Notes: generated from the letters alone by a model not told the origin. Positions 8,174 to 15,956 are shown, numbered from the stretch's first letter. The stretch: 64,000 bases of DNA from Tamlana sp038148895 (GCA_038148895.1 JBBVGQ010000001.1); one strand, 5' to 3'. Program-made: numbers and translations.

Positions 8174-8464
8174 ATGACAAAAAGCAATAATTCACAGTCT
8201 TGGTTAAATATTTTAAGGGAGTTAATAGAAGCAATTATTAAAGGTTTCAAGGGCGCTTCGCGTTCTAGAAACTGGAATCAACATGTGGTCCCTTATGAGG
8301 ATGGGTGGGCGGTACGGCGCGAAGGCAACAAAAGTATTACGTCAAAACACTTAAAACAAAGCACAGCTATTAGAAAAGCCAAAAGCCTTGCAAGAAAATA
8401 CAAGGCCACTTTGATTATTCACAGACAGGACGGAACCATTAGAGACAGAATAGATTTTGATTAG
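8174..8464 (+). CDS. DUF2188 domain-containing protein
   Basis: 96 residues. After a short N-terminal helix, the DUF2188 core is clear: WNQHVVPYEDGWAVRREGN, a helix with TAIRKAKSLARKYKATL and the terminal LIIHRQDGTIRDRIDFD. Members are small soluble proteins of unknown role, often encoded near stress genes. It follows the cyclase by 74 nt on the same strand and precedes a zinc-ribbon micro-protein. Confidence 0.85.
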   Translation: MTKSNNSQSWLNILRELIEAIIKGFKGASRSRNWNQHVVPYEDGWAVRREGNKSITSKHLKQSTAIRKAKSLARKYKATLIIHRQDGTIRDRIDFD

Positions 8465-8604
8465 GAACTATTTGAGTTGTTTAAGCAAGAGGATTAGTTT
8501 GGAAATGGGGAGGAAGAGTGGATAAATCAGTTTTTATTGTTACCATAAAGGAATATAGCTTATATTTATCGATATGAATTTTAACTAATAAAAAGAATAA
8601 AATT

Positions 8605-8748
8605 ATGGAAGGATACTGTGTAAAGTGTAAAGACAAAAAAGAAATCAAAGATGCGGCTGAAGTTACCATGAAAAATGGTAGAAAAGCAATGAAAGGAAAA
8701 TGCCCAACCTGTGGAACAGGGATGTTTAGGATTCTTGGAAAATCTTAA
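8605..8748 (+). CDS. DUF5679-like zinc-ribbon micro-protein (47 aa)
   Basis: ATG at 8605 and TAA at 8746-8748 give 47 residues starting MEGYCVKCKDKKEIKDA and ending with CPTCGTGMFRILGK. The two CxxC pairs (Cys5/Cys8 and Cys35/Cys38) form a likely zinc ribbon; the layout matches DUF5679. The spacing of the knuckles, the good start context and the terminator 20 nt downstream argue that it is real. Function is unknown; single-stranded nucleic acid binding or protein binding is possible. Confidence 0.82.
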   Translation: MEGYCVKCKDKKEIKDAAEVTMKNGRKAMKGKCPTCGTGMFRILGKS

Positions 8749-8765
8749 GATTGATATTTAAAAGT

Positions 8766-8796
8766 AAAAAGGAAGCGCTTAGCTTCCTTTTTTTAT
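8766..8796 (+). terminator. Rho-independent terminator
   Basis: GGAAGC at 8771-8776 pairs with GCTTCC at 8782-8787, extended by A-T pairs on both sides, followed by a T-run. It ends the DUF2188/DUF5679 transcript. Confidence 0.85.
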
Positions 8797-8976
8797 AAAT
8801 GAACATTCTATAAGAACTTCAGGAAAGAATGTTATTCTATTTTTAAGATTAAAATATGATGCCTAATGTGAGTCCTATTCAAGAAAGGCCAAAACAAAAT
8901 CACTATAAAATGGAGATAAAGCGGCTCAATATTGTATTGTTAGCTTTGATTGGTAGTTACCCAGTAAATATAAATT

Positions 8977-10152
8977 ATGAGCTTATTTGATACCGAATAT
9001 ACAATTGAAAATAATTTTGTTAAAAACAGCCCAAGTTATTTAAAGGCCATGTTTGGAACCGTTGATGTGATGCCCTTGTGGATTGCCGATACGGATTTTA
9101 AAGTAGCACCACCCATTACGCAGGCTTTGGAGCGGATTATAGAGAGAAGTGTGTATGCTTATGAGGATATAACCCCAAAGGTCACCCAAGCCATAGCTGA
9201 TTGGAATTTTAGGCGCCATAATTTGGACTTGCAACCAAAATCTTTTATCCAAGTCAACGGTGTATTAACCGCAATAGCTGTGCTTCTTAGAACTTTGACT
9301 AAAGAAGGCGATGGGGTCATGATACAAACGCCTGTTTACCATCAGTTTTATAAGGCCATAAAAATGGCAAATCGCACAGTAGTGGATAACCCATTAAAAA
9401 TCAAAAACGGGCATTACGCCATGGATTTTGAAAATATGGAGCAACAATTAATATTTGGGAATACCAAAATCATCTTACTTTGTAACCCTCATAACCCTGT
9501 TGGACGTGTTTGGAAACGTGATGAGTTGCAAAGGCTCATTGACCTTGCAAACACCTATGGCGTTATGATTGTTAGTGACGAGGTACATTCAGAAATCGTG
9601 TTTTCCAATTCAAAGTTCAATAGCGTTTTATCGTTTACCAGTATTCAGAACCATATAGCCATTTTAGGGTCGCCAGCAAAAACGTTTGGTATGCAAAGCA
9701 TTGCTAATGGCTATATTTATGCGGCCAATAAAAAGCTTTTTGATGAGATTTATGGTTTTGTAACCTCTATGTATTTGCACCAAGGAGGAGCCTTATCGGC
9801 CTATGCTATTTTGGCGGCTTACACCCATGGAGAAGACTGGGTAAACCAATTAGTGCATTATTTGGAACAAACGATAAACTGGATTCAAAATTTCCTAAAT
9901 GATGAATTACCAAGGGTAAAAATGATTAGGCCAGAGGGCACTTACCAAATTTGGTTGGATTTTAGAGCACTGAACCTATCCGAAACCGATTTGAAACAGT
10001 TAGTTTTTAACAAAGCCAAATTGGGCTTGGCATTGGGTGGATCCTTTGGTGATGACTATAAATTGTTTATGCGTATGAATATAGCATCACCACTTTCAAA
10101 ACTTAAAAAGGCTTTTCAGCAATTAAAAACTTCGATTGACGGGGTCAACTAA
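8977..10152 (+). CDS. MalY/PatB family pyridoxal-phosphate C-S beta-lyase
   Basis: 391 residues of a fold-type I aminotransferase-like enzyme. MPLWIADTDFKVAPPI near the start and the SDEVHSEIVF segment are signatures of the MalY/PatB branch; CNPHNPVGRVW binds the cofactor region, and the PLP lysine is in GSPAKTFGMQS. Members cleave cystathionine or cysteine-type substrates to pyruvate, ammonia and a thiol. The ATG at 8977 is preceded by a TAGCTTTG -7 box at 8941-8948. A stable hairpin follows. The exact substrate cannot be read from sequence. Confidence 0.9.
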   Translation: MSLFDTEYTIENNFVKNSPSYLKAMFGTVDVMPLWIADTDFKVAPPITQALERIIERSVYAYEDITPKVTQAIADWNFRRHNLDLQPKSFIQVNGVLTAIAVLLRTLTKEGDGVMIQTPVYHQFYKAIKMANRTVVDNPLKIKNGHYAMDFENMEQQLIFGNTKIILLCNPHNPVGRVWKRDELQRLIDLANTYGVMIVSDEVHSEIVFSNSKFNSVLSFTSIQNHIAILGSPAKTFGMQSIANGYIYAANKKLFDEIYGFVTSMYLHQGGALSAYAILAAYTHGEDWVNQLVHYLEQTINWIQNFLNDELPRVKMIRPEGTYQIWLDFRALNLSETDLKQLVFNKAKLGLALGGSFGDDYKLFMRMNIASPLSKLKKAFQQLKTSIDGVN

Positions 10153-10198
10153 GATGAATGTTGTTTTATAAATGTTGTGCCCTATGTCGGTACAAATG

Positions 10199-10240
10199 AA
10201 AACACCCTATTTTTAAAAATTTTGAAAAATAGGGTGTTTT
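10199..10240. terminator. Bidirectional terminator hairpin
   Basis: A 16-bp perfect stem (10199-10214 with 10225-10240) sits between the convergent lyase gene (plus) and tRNA-Leu (minus). A/T-runs inside both arms suit termination in either direction. Confidence 0.75.
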
Positions 10241-10253
10241 GTGATTTTATTAG

Positions 10254-10335
10254 TACTCAAGGTGGGAATCGAACCCACACTCCCGAAAGAACTGGATTTT
10301 GAATCCAGCGCGTCTACCAATTCCGCCACTTGAGC
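10254..10335 (-). tRNA. tRNA-Leu (anticodon CAA)
   Basis: Read on the minus strand, the 82-nt sequence starts GCTCAAG and ends CTTGAGT plus discriminator A; the acceptor stem has one G-T wobble at its end. The anticodon arm is CTGGA-TTCAAAA-TCCAG, giving CAA, followed by a long variable arm typical of class II tRNAs and the T-arm with GGTTCGATTCC. CCA is not encoded. A TATTTTTG -7 box (minus 10356 to 10349) lies 14 nt upstream. Confidence 0.97.
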
Positions 10336-10481
10336 TTATTTCGGACAGCAAAAATATATATTTTTTCCATATTACACATAAAAATACTAGTTAATATACT
10401 TTTTAGGTTAAAATAAATACATAAATTTGCACCTCGTTTAAAATAGGGCGTCGTTTTACGCTATAAAACAACAGATTAACT

Positions 10482-11423
10482 ATGCCAATTGTAATAACTG
10501 AAGCTAAAATTTTTGCTTGTACACAAAGTAAAGTACTTGGTGAAAAAATTGCTAAGGCATTTGGTGCCGAATTGGGGAATGTTATTACCTCAACATATAG
10601 TGATGGTGAGTTTCAGCCATCCTATGAGGAATCCATTCGCGGCACCCGAATTTTCATTATTGGTTCTACCAACCCTGGGCCAGAAAACTTAATGGAAATT
10701 TTGTTGATGATTGATGCAGCAAAGCGTGCATCGGCAAGGCATATAACGGCAGTTTTACCTTATTTTGGATGGGCAAGACAAGACAGAAAAGATAAGCCTA
10801 GAGTACCTATTGCTGCCAAATTGGTGGCTAAAATGTTGGAGGCGGCTGGTGCTACCCGAATTATTACCATGGATTTGCACGCCGACCAAATACAAGGGTT
10901 CTTTGAAAAACCAGTAGATCATTTATTTGCATCCACTATTTTTCTGCCCTATTTAAAAAGCTTGAAGCTAGATAATTTAACAATCGCATCGCCAGATATG
11001 GGAGGTTCAAAAAGGGCATATGCCTACTCCAAAGCCTTGGAAAGTGATGTTGTTATTTGTTATAAGCAACGTGAAAAAGCCAATATAATTTCGCACATGG
11101 AGCTTATTGGTAATGTTGAAGGAAAAAACGTGGTTCTTGTAGATGATATGGTAGATACTGCTGGAACGTTAACTAAAGCTGCTGATTTAATGATGGAGCG
11201 TGGTGCCTTAAGTGTAAGAGCTATTTGTACGCATCCTATTTTATCTGGCAATGCTTATGACAATTTGAACAATTCAAAATTGCAAGAATTAATCGTTACA
11301 GATTCAATACCCGTTAAGCCGTTAAGCGATAAAATCAGAGTATTGAGTTGCGCCGAATTGTTTGCAGAAGTTATGGAAAAGGTTCACAACAACCAATCTA
11401 TTGCTTCAAAATTTGTAATGTAA
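10482..11423 (+). CDS. prs: Ribose-phosphate pyrophosphokinase
   Basis: Makes PRPP from ribose 5-phosphate and ATP. 313 residues, the usual length. Visible signatures are TYSDGEFQPSYEESIRG, PYFGWARQDRKDKPR (flexible loop with catalytic Lys/Arg), the metal-binding MDLHADQIQGFF, and the PRPP-binding VVLVDDMVDTAGTLTKA. A TAAATTTG -7 box at 10422-10429 precedes it. rplY follows 55 nt downstream, the usual order in Bacteroidota. Confidence 0.97.
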   Translation: MPIVITEAKIFACTQSKVLGEKIAKAFGAELGNVITSTYSDGEFQPSYEESIRGTRIFIIGSTNPGPENLMEILLMIDAAKRASARHITAVLPYFGWARQDRKDKPRVPIAAKLVAKMLEAAGATRIITMDLHADQIQGFFEKPVDHLFASTIFLPYLKSLKLDNLTIASPDMGGSKRAYAYSKALESDVVICYKQREKANIISHMELIGNVEGKNVVLVDDMVDTAGTLTKAADLMMERGALSVRAICTHPILSGNAYDNLNNSKLQELIVTDSIPVKPLSDKIRVLSCAELFAEVMEKVHNNQSIASKFVM

Positions 11424-11478
11424 ACTTGCAGATTCTGCAATTAAAGAAGAGTAAATTAAATTAATATAAATAACAATT

Positions 11479-12138
11479 ATGAAATCAATTACAATCAACG
11501 GATCTCAAAGAGAAAGCGTGGGCAAAAAAGCAACAAAAGCCTTACGTAATGCTGGTCAGGTTCCTTGCGTATTATACGGAGGAGATAAGCCAGTACATTT
11601 CTCTGCACCAGAATTGGCTTTCTCTCAACTTGTATACACACCAAATGCGCATACAGTTGTGATTGAGCTTGACAACGGAACAACTTTTGAAGCAGTTCTG
11701 CAAGACATTCAGTTTCACGCGGTAACAGACAACATTTTACATGTGGACTTCTATCAATTATTTGAAAACAAGGAAATTGCGTTAGATATTCCTGTAAATC
11801 TTGTTGGAAACTCTAGAGGTGTTAAAAATGGTGGTGTTTTAAGAAGAAACAACAGAAAACTTCGTATCAAGGCATTACCAGCTAACTTGCCAGATTTTAT
11901 TGAAATCGATATCACTCCTTTAAGAATTGGTGATAAGGTTGCAGTTGGTGATTTGCCAAGTGAAAATTATACATTTTTACATTCAGACAATACTGTGGTA
12001 TGTCAAATTAAAACTGCTAGAACAGCTATCCTTGATGCAGATGATGAAGAAGAGGAAGTTGAAGAAGGAGCAGAAGGGGCAGAGGCAGCCGAAGGAGCAG
12101 AAACTCCAGCAGCAGAGGCACCAGCAGCTCAAGAATAG
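11479..12138 (+). CDS. rplY: 50S ribosomal protein L25/general stress protein Ctc
   Basis: 219 residues, the long (CTC/TL5) form. The N-terminal 5S-rRNA-binding domain holds GQVPCVLYGGDKPVHFSAPE and NGTTFEAVLQDIQFHAVTDN; the C-terminal domain includes NLVGNSRGVKNGGVL. The end is a low-complexity acidic Ala/Glu tail (DDEEEEVEEGAEGAEAAEG onward). It is the last gene of the prs transcript, closed by a terminator. In related genomes peptidyl-tRNA hydrolase often comes next, but no pth is seen here. Confidence 0.95.
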   Translation: MKSITINGSQRESVGKKATKALRNAGQVPCVLYGGDKPVHFSAPELAFSQLVYTPNAHTVVIELDNGTTFEAVLQDIQFHAVTDNILHVDFYQLFENKEIALDIPVNLVGNSRGVKNGGVLRRNNRKLRIKALPANLPDFIEIDITPLRIGDKVAVGDLPSENYTFLHSDNTVVCQIKTARTAILDADDEEEEVEEGAEGAEAAEGAETPAAEAPAAQE

Positions 12139-12178
12139 ATACATTAATTTAGGCTTAAGCTTAAGTTAACATTCATTA

Positions 12179-12218
12179 AAAAATCTCTTGGAGTTAATAC
12201 TTCAAGAGATTTTTCTTT
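12179..12218 (+). terminator. Rho-independent terminator after rplY
   Basis: A 12-bp stem (12179-12190 with 12203-12214) with a 12-nt loop and a T-rich tail. Confidence 0.8.
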
Positions 12219-12286
12219 TCATAGATGTTCTAAATCTATGCTTGATTGGAACTAAAACTAACTAAATAAAATAAGCGAAAACATTT

Positions 12287-12388
12287 ATGGATATAATTGC
12301 AATAACTAAAATAACTAAACCTATAAAACAACATTTACTAAGAATATTATTTCTATTTTCCATTTGGGCATTCATTTTATGGTCTTAG
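12287..12388 (+). CDS. Possible 33-aa hydrophobic micro-protein (weak)
   Basis: ATG at 12287, TAG at 12386-12388. The product starts MDIIAITKITKPIKQH and ends with a hydrophobic helix (LLRILFLFSIWAFILW). A basic-then-hydrophobic peptide of this size could be a small membrane protein or a type I toxin-like peptide, but short hydrophobic frames arise by chance in AT-rich DNA, and no conserved partner was found. The rest of the 534-nt stretch between rplY and the response regulator holds the two small-RNA-like units listed separately. Confidence 0.2.
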   Translation: MDIIAITKITKPIKQHLLRILFLFSIWAFILWS

Positions 12389-12389
12389 A

Positions 12390-12460
12390 ATTTAAAAATA
12401 CTCTGCGCCATTACAGCGCAGAGTCTTTAAAAAATCCTCTCTCAAAAGAATTAATTAATA
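12390..12460 (-). ncRNA. Candidate small RNA, distal copy
   Basis: On the minus strand a TACCTTTA box (12474 to 12467) is followed after about 7 nt by GAGCTATTAATTAATTCTT, then a 9-bp GC-containing hairpin (12424-12416 with 12408-12400, loop TGTAATG) and ATTTTTAAA, a plausible intrinsic terminator. The expected RNA is about 70 nt. A second unit 147-151 bp away has the same parts in the same order with a different stem sequence that still pairs. No protein reading frame explains the conservation. Confidence 0.45.
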
Positions 12461-12493
12461 GCTCAGTAAAGGTACGCTGCAAGTACAACAAAA

Positions 12494-12517
12494 AAAATAA
12501 GCACTTCTACGTATTTT
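12494..12517 (-). promoter_or_regulatory. Putative operator of the distal small RNA
   Basis: The 24-bp site begins AAAATAAGCAC and ends TACGTATTTT on the plus strand: near-complementary arms around an 8-nt centre. It is centred about 43 nt before the predicted RNA start and lies exactly 147 bp from the matching site of the proximal copy, the same distance as between their -7 boxes. Inverted sites of this kind suit a dimeric NarL/LuxR-type regulator. Confidence 0.4.
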
Positions 12518-12539
12518 TTGAGCGAAAACTTACCATAAT

Positions 12540-12607
12540 AAAAAGCGAAAGCTCTAAATCATTACGATTTAGAGCCTCCAATAATTCTCCCTAAGAACTA
12601 ATTAATA
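12540..12607 (-). ncRNA. Candidate small RNA, proximal copy
   Basis: On the minus strand a TATCTTTA box (12621 to 12614) precedes GAAGCTATTAATTAGTTCTT, then a 10-bp hairpin (12575-12566 with 12560-12551, loop GTAAT within CGTAATG) and TTTCGCTTTTT. It is paralogous to the distal copy: conserved 5' segment, conserved loop, and stem pairs changed on both sides. It starts about 65 nt after the stop of the response regulator gene on the same strand. Confidence 0.45.
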
Positions 12608-12640
12608 GCTTCGTAAAGATAAGCAATAAAATCGATACAA

Positions 12641-12664
12641 AAAATACGCACCAGTACGTATTTT
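12641..12664 (-). promoter_or_regulatory. Putative operator of the proximal small RNA
   Basis: Perfect 8-bp arms AAAATACG (12641-12648) and CGTATTTT (12657-12664) around CACCAGTA. Followed on the plus strand by GAGCG, as in the distal copy. It starts 9 nt from the stop codon of the response regulator gene. Confidence 0.4.
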
Positions 12665-12672
12665 GAGCGCAA

Positions 12673-13305
12673 TTATAAATATGCTTTATTTAAGTTGGCC
12701 CAAATGGAAAGCGATGTGGGTTTGTTGCCCAGATTTAGTTTCTGAACTATATTACTTCGGTGCTTATCTACAGTCCTTATAGAAATAGAAAGCTCGTCCG
12801 CTATTTCTTGACTCGTTTTGTTTTCTGAAATTAGCTTCACGATTTTTAGCTCAGATTTTGTTAGCGAGTTTAAGACCTCTGGTTTTTTTTGTTGATTGCT
12901 TGTGTCAAGGTAATCGGCAATTTCTTCACTAAAGTATGGTGTTCCATTAACAACATGTTTTATGCAGGTTTCAATTTCTTCTATGGCAAATTCCTTTAAA
13001 ATATAACCGTATACGTTGTTCGCTTTGGCTTGGTCGTAAAGTTCTTCTTCCTTGTCAAAAGTTATCAGGATAATCTTTGTTGGCAAGCCATTTTTTTTGC
13101 AAGCCTCAGCAATTTCCAATCCAGTTTTATGAGGCATTCTAATGTCAAGAATGGCAATTTCCGGTTTTAGTTTTACAATAAGACTGTAAGCTGTGTTGCC
13201 GTCCTGGGCACTGCCCAAAATATTAAACCCTTTTGAAGTTAAAAAGTCGGTAAGGCCACGTAGCATAAGCGGGTGGTCGTCTGCTATTACAATAGAGGTA
13301 TTCAT
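12673..13305 (-). CDS. Orphan NarL/FixJ-type response regulator
   Basis: 210 residues. The receiver domain (about 1-120) has the acidic pair Asp9/Asp10, the phospho-acceptor Asp54 in AILDIRMPHKTG, and the conserved Lys in YILKEF. The C-terminal LuxR-type helix-turn-helix is LTKSELKIVKLISENKTS followed by EIADELSISIRTVDKHRSN. No histidine kinase is adjacent; the gene upstream on the same strand, 30 nt away, encodes an aspartyl protease. The two small-RNA-like units with inverted operators lie directly downstream and are candidate targets by position. Confidence 0.93.
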   Translation of the reverse strand: MNTSIVIADDHPLMLRGLTDFLTSKGFNILGSAQDGNTAYSLIVKLKPEIAILDIRMPHKTGLEIAEACKKNGLPTKIILITFDKEEELYDQAKANNVYGYILKEFAIEEIETCIKHVVNGTPYFSEEIADYLDTSNQQKKPEVLNSLTKSELKIVKLISENKTSQEIADELSISIRTVDKHRSNIVQKLNLGNKPTSLSIWANLNKAYL

Positions 13306-13335
13306 TAAAACTTAGAGAGAGTTTTTGCCAATGGC

Positions 13336-13779
13336 TTATAATTTTAAATATAAGTATTTCTTTTCGTAATCTATAATGGCTTTCCCTTTTTTCAAAATGT
13401 CTGCCCCAATAATGCCATCAACGGGTTTGGATTTATGCTCAGTAAGTGCCGTATTTACATGTGTTAAATTGAATAAGACCAAAACCACTTTACTGCTCTT
13501 CCATTTACCGATTTTTACTTTGTTTTTTTGTGAGGTCTTCGTTTCCATGTTAACGGCACCTGCCCCAGCAGCTTTTATTAGAGAGTCTTCGGCGTTAAGC
13601 TGGAAAGTTTCAATACCTTCAAAACCAACGCAGGAATTTGATGCTCCAGTATCTAATATAAACAAGCCTTTTTTACCATTAATGCTAGCCTTAATTTCAA
13701 AATGATTTGTTTTTGTGAGGTGAAGCTTTATTTTAGTGTATCCTTTTTCAATTAGAAACTTTTGAAGTGTTTCTGCCAT
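13336..13779 (-). CDS. Retropepsin-like aspartic protease family protein
   Basis: 147 residues, no signal peptide. LFILDTGASNSCVGFE carries the DTG/S catalytic motif of single-domain (dimeric) aspartic proteases, and GIIGADILKKGKAIIDYEKK is the second conserved block of the clan. Proteolytic activity has been shown for few such bacterial proteins. It is probably co-transcribed with the response regulator that follows. Confidence 0.85.
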   Translation of the reverse strand: MAETLQKFLIEKGYTKIKLHLTKTNHFEIKASINGKKGLFILDTGASNSCVGFEGIETFQLNAEDSLIKAAGAGAVNMETKTSQKNKVKIGKWKSSKVVLVLFNLTHVNTALTEHKSKPVDGIIGADILKKGKAIIDYEKKYLYLKL

Positions 13780-13912
13780 ATGTCATTATTTTAAATGAAT
13801 AAAATTAGGGCTATTAAAAGAATTACTATCATAAAAAAGTTATAAAATAAAACTTTTGTGATTTTGATTGCAGTTGCGTACTAAAAATTACAGACTTCAC
13901 TATTTTTACATC

Positions 13913-14680
13913 ATGATTATTACAGACACCCACACCCATTTATATAGCGAGGCGTTTGATGAAGATAGAAAGCAGATGATTGGTCGGGCTATGGAAGCAG
14001 GTGTATCCAGGTTTTTTATTCCAGCCATAGATTCAACCTACACCATTTCGATGCTTCAGCTTGAAAAGGATTTTCCGAAAAATGTCTTTTTAATGATGGG
14101 CTTGCACCCAACCCATGTGAAAGATAATTATGAAGAAGAATTAAAGCACGTGGAAGAAATGCTTGCAAAGCGAAAATTCTATGCTGTTGGCGAAATTGGC
14201 ATAGACCTATATTGGGATAAATCTACTTTAGATATCCAAAAAAAAGCATTTAAGCACCAAATACAATTGGCAAAAAAATACGGATTGCCCATTGTAATCC
14301 ATTGCCGTGAAGCCTTTGATGAAATTTTTGAGGTACTGGAAACCGAAAAAGATGGAGCTTTATATGGTATTTTTCACTGTTTCACAGGAACATTGGAGCA
14401 AGCGCATCAAGCCATATCTTATAATCTTAAATTAGGTATTGGCGGGGTGGTCACCTTTAAGAATGGAAAAATAGACCAGTTTTTAAATCAGATAGATTTA
14501 AAGCATATTGTTTTAGAAACAGATTCGCCTTATTTGGCACCCGTTCCCTTTAGGGGAAAACGAAATGAAAGTGCTTATATAATAAATGTGTTGGAAAAGC
14601 TAGCAACAATATATAATGTATCTTTCGAGGAGTTGGCAGCAATAACAACTGAAAATTCAAAAGTAGTTTTTAAAATATAG
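13913..14680 (+). CDS. TatD family metal-dependent hydrolase (DNase)
   Basis: 255 residues from the ATG at 13913, which gives the family's usual IITDTHTHLYSEAF start; an in-frame TTG further upstream is not needed. Metal ligands are His7 and His9 in THTH, Glu in VGEIGIDLYW, His in IVIHCREAF, His in FHCFTGT and Asp in LETDSPYLAP. TatD enzymes are Mg-dependent 3'-5' exonucleases or phosphoesterases. A TATTTTTA -7-like box lies at 13901-13908, very near the ATG. ansA starts 2 nt after its stop. Confidence 0.93.
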   Translation: MIITDTHTHLYSEAFDEDRKQMIGRAMEAGVSRFFIPAIDSTYTISMLQLEKDFPKNVFLMMGLHPTHVKDNYEEELKHVEEMLAKRKFYAVGEIGIDLYWDKSTLDIQKKAFKHQIQLAKKYGLPIVIHCREAFDEIFEVLETEKDGALYGIFHCFTGTLEQAHQAISYNLKLGIGGVVTFKNGKIDQFLNQIDLKHIVLETDSPYLAPVPFRGKRNESAYIINVLEKLATIYNVSFEELAAITTENSKVVFKI

Positions 14681-14682
14681 AT

Positions 14683-15717
14683 ATGCCCAATACGACACCT
14701 AACATTCTTCTCATATACACCGGCGGAACCATTGGTATGGTAAAAGATTTCAAAACGGGAGCCTTAAAAGCGTTCAATTTTAAAAACCTTTTGAACAATA
14801 TTCCTGAACTGAATTTGTTGGACTGTAACATTGAAACGGTTTCATTTGAGCACCCGATAGACTCAAGCAACATGAATCCCGAATATTGGGTGCAGATTGT
14901 AGAAATTATAGAATCGCACTACAAGGAATTTGATGGATTTGTGGTGCTTCATGGAAGTGACACTATGAGTTATTCGGCTTCGGCTTTGAGTTTTATGTTG
15001 GAAAACTTGGCAAAACCAGTCATCTTCACAGGATCGCAATTGCCTATAGGGGATTTGCGTACCGATGCCAAGGAAAATCTAATTACCTCCATTCAACTTG
15101 CCTCATTACAGGAAAAGGGAAAACCTGTAATTAAGGAAGTGTGTTTGTATTTTGAATATAAATTGTACCGAGGGAACAGAACGACCAAATTGAATGCCGA
15201 ACACTTCCAGGCATTTGCCTCATTTAATTATCCAGATTTGGCAGAATCTGGGGTGCACCTAAAAATCAATAAAGAGTATTTGTTTCAACCCAATTTAAAA
15301 AGGAAACTTAAAGTCCATAAAAATTTAGACACCAATATCGCGCTTATTAAATTGTTTCCCGGGATTTCCCAACAGGTAATAGAAAGTGTATTCAACACAA
15401 ATAATTTAAAGGCCGTTATTCTTGAAACTTACGGTGCAGGAAATTGTACTACCGAAAAATGGTTTCTAGATGTTTTAAAGAAGAACATCTTAAAAGGCAT
15501 ACATATTATAAATGTAACACAATGTTCTGGCGGAAGCGTTATGATGGGGCATTATGAAACGAGCAGTGAACTGAAGCGTATTGGCGTAATTTCAGGGAAA
15601 GATATGACATCCGAAGCGGCATTGACCAAACTCATGTTTTTATTGAGCTTAAATGCAGAAATGGGTAAAACATTCAAAACCACATATGAAGCGCCTCTAA
15701 GAGGTGAAATGTCATAA
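14683..15717 (+). CDS. ansA: Type I L-asparaginase
   Basis: Hydrolyses asparagine to aspartate and ammonia. 344 residues. The first catalytic Thr is in LLIYTGGTIGM and the second Thr-Asp pair in VVLHGSDTMSYSASAL; GSQLPIGDLRTDAKENL and ETYGAGNCTTEKW are typical of the cytoplasmic type I branch. No signal peptide is present. It forms a two-gene unit with tatD. Confidence 0.93.
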   Translation: MPNTTPNILLIYTGGTIGMVKDFKTGALKAFNFKNLLNNIPELNLLDCNIETVSFEHPIDSSNMNPEYWVQIVEIIESHYKEFDGFVVLHGSDTMSYSASALSFMLENLAKPVIFTGSQLPIGDLRTDAKENLITSIQLASLQEKGKPVIKEVCLYFEYKLYRGNRTTKLNAEHFQAFASFNYPDLAESGVHLKINKEYLFQPNLKRKLKVHKNLDTNIALIKLFPGISQQVIESVFNTNNLKAVILETYGAGNCTTEKWFLDVLKKNILKGIHIINVTQCSGGSVMMGHYETSSELKRIGVISGKDMTSEAALTKLMFLLSLNAEMGKTFKTTYEAPLRGEMS

Positions 15718-15795
15718 AATTAACTGTTAAAATTTGAGCAATCAAAGATTTTTTCGTTATTTGAGCCTCCAAAAAATTAAGTGACTAAAAATTAT

Positions 15796-15883
15796 AGAGA
15801 GGTGGCCGAGTGGTCGAAGGCGCACGCCTGGAAAGTGTGTATACTCCAAAAGGGTATCGAGGGTTCGAATCCCTTCCTCTCTG
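15796..15883 (+). tRNA. tRNA-Ser (anticodon GGA)
   Basis: 88 nt. The acceptor stem AGAGAGG pairs fully with CCTCTCT, discriminator G. The anticodon arm CACGC-CTGGAAA-GTGTG (one wobble pair) gives GGA; a long variable arm follows, then GGGTTCGAATCCC. CCA is not encoded. Confidence 0.97.
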
Positions 15884-15956
15884 CTGTTATTTTTATTTTT
15901 AATTGCTTTTTTTTTATATCTTTAACACTTTAACTAATAAAATTAAGATCTAGAAC

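Noticed and set aside
12400..12575. Integron attC-like sites
   Set aside because: Hairpins are present but the GTTRRRY/RYYYAAC core sites are absent and no integrase gene is near.
12364..12594. 76-residue frame on the plus strand across the gene-poor interval
   Set aside because: It runs through both hairpins and its repeated part is explained by the duplicated RNA-like unit; composition is not protein-like.
13868..13912. Longer tatD starting from an upstream TTG
   Set aside because: The family start IITDTHTH follows the ATG at 13913 and the upstream residues are not conserved-looking.
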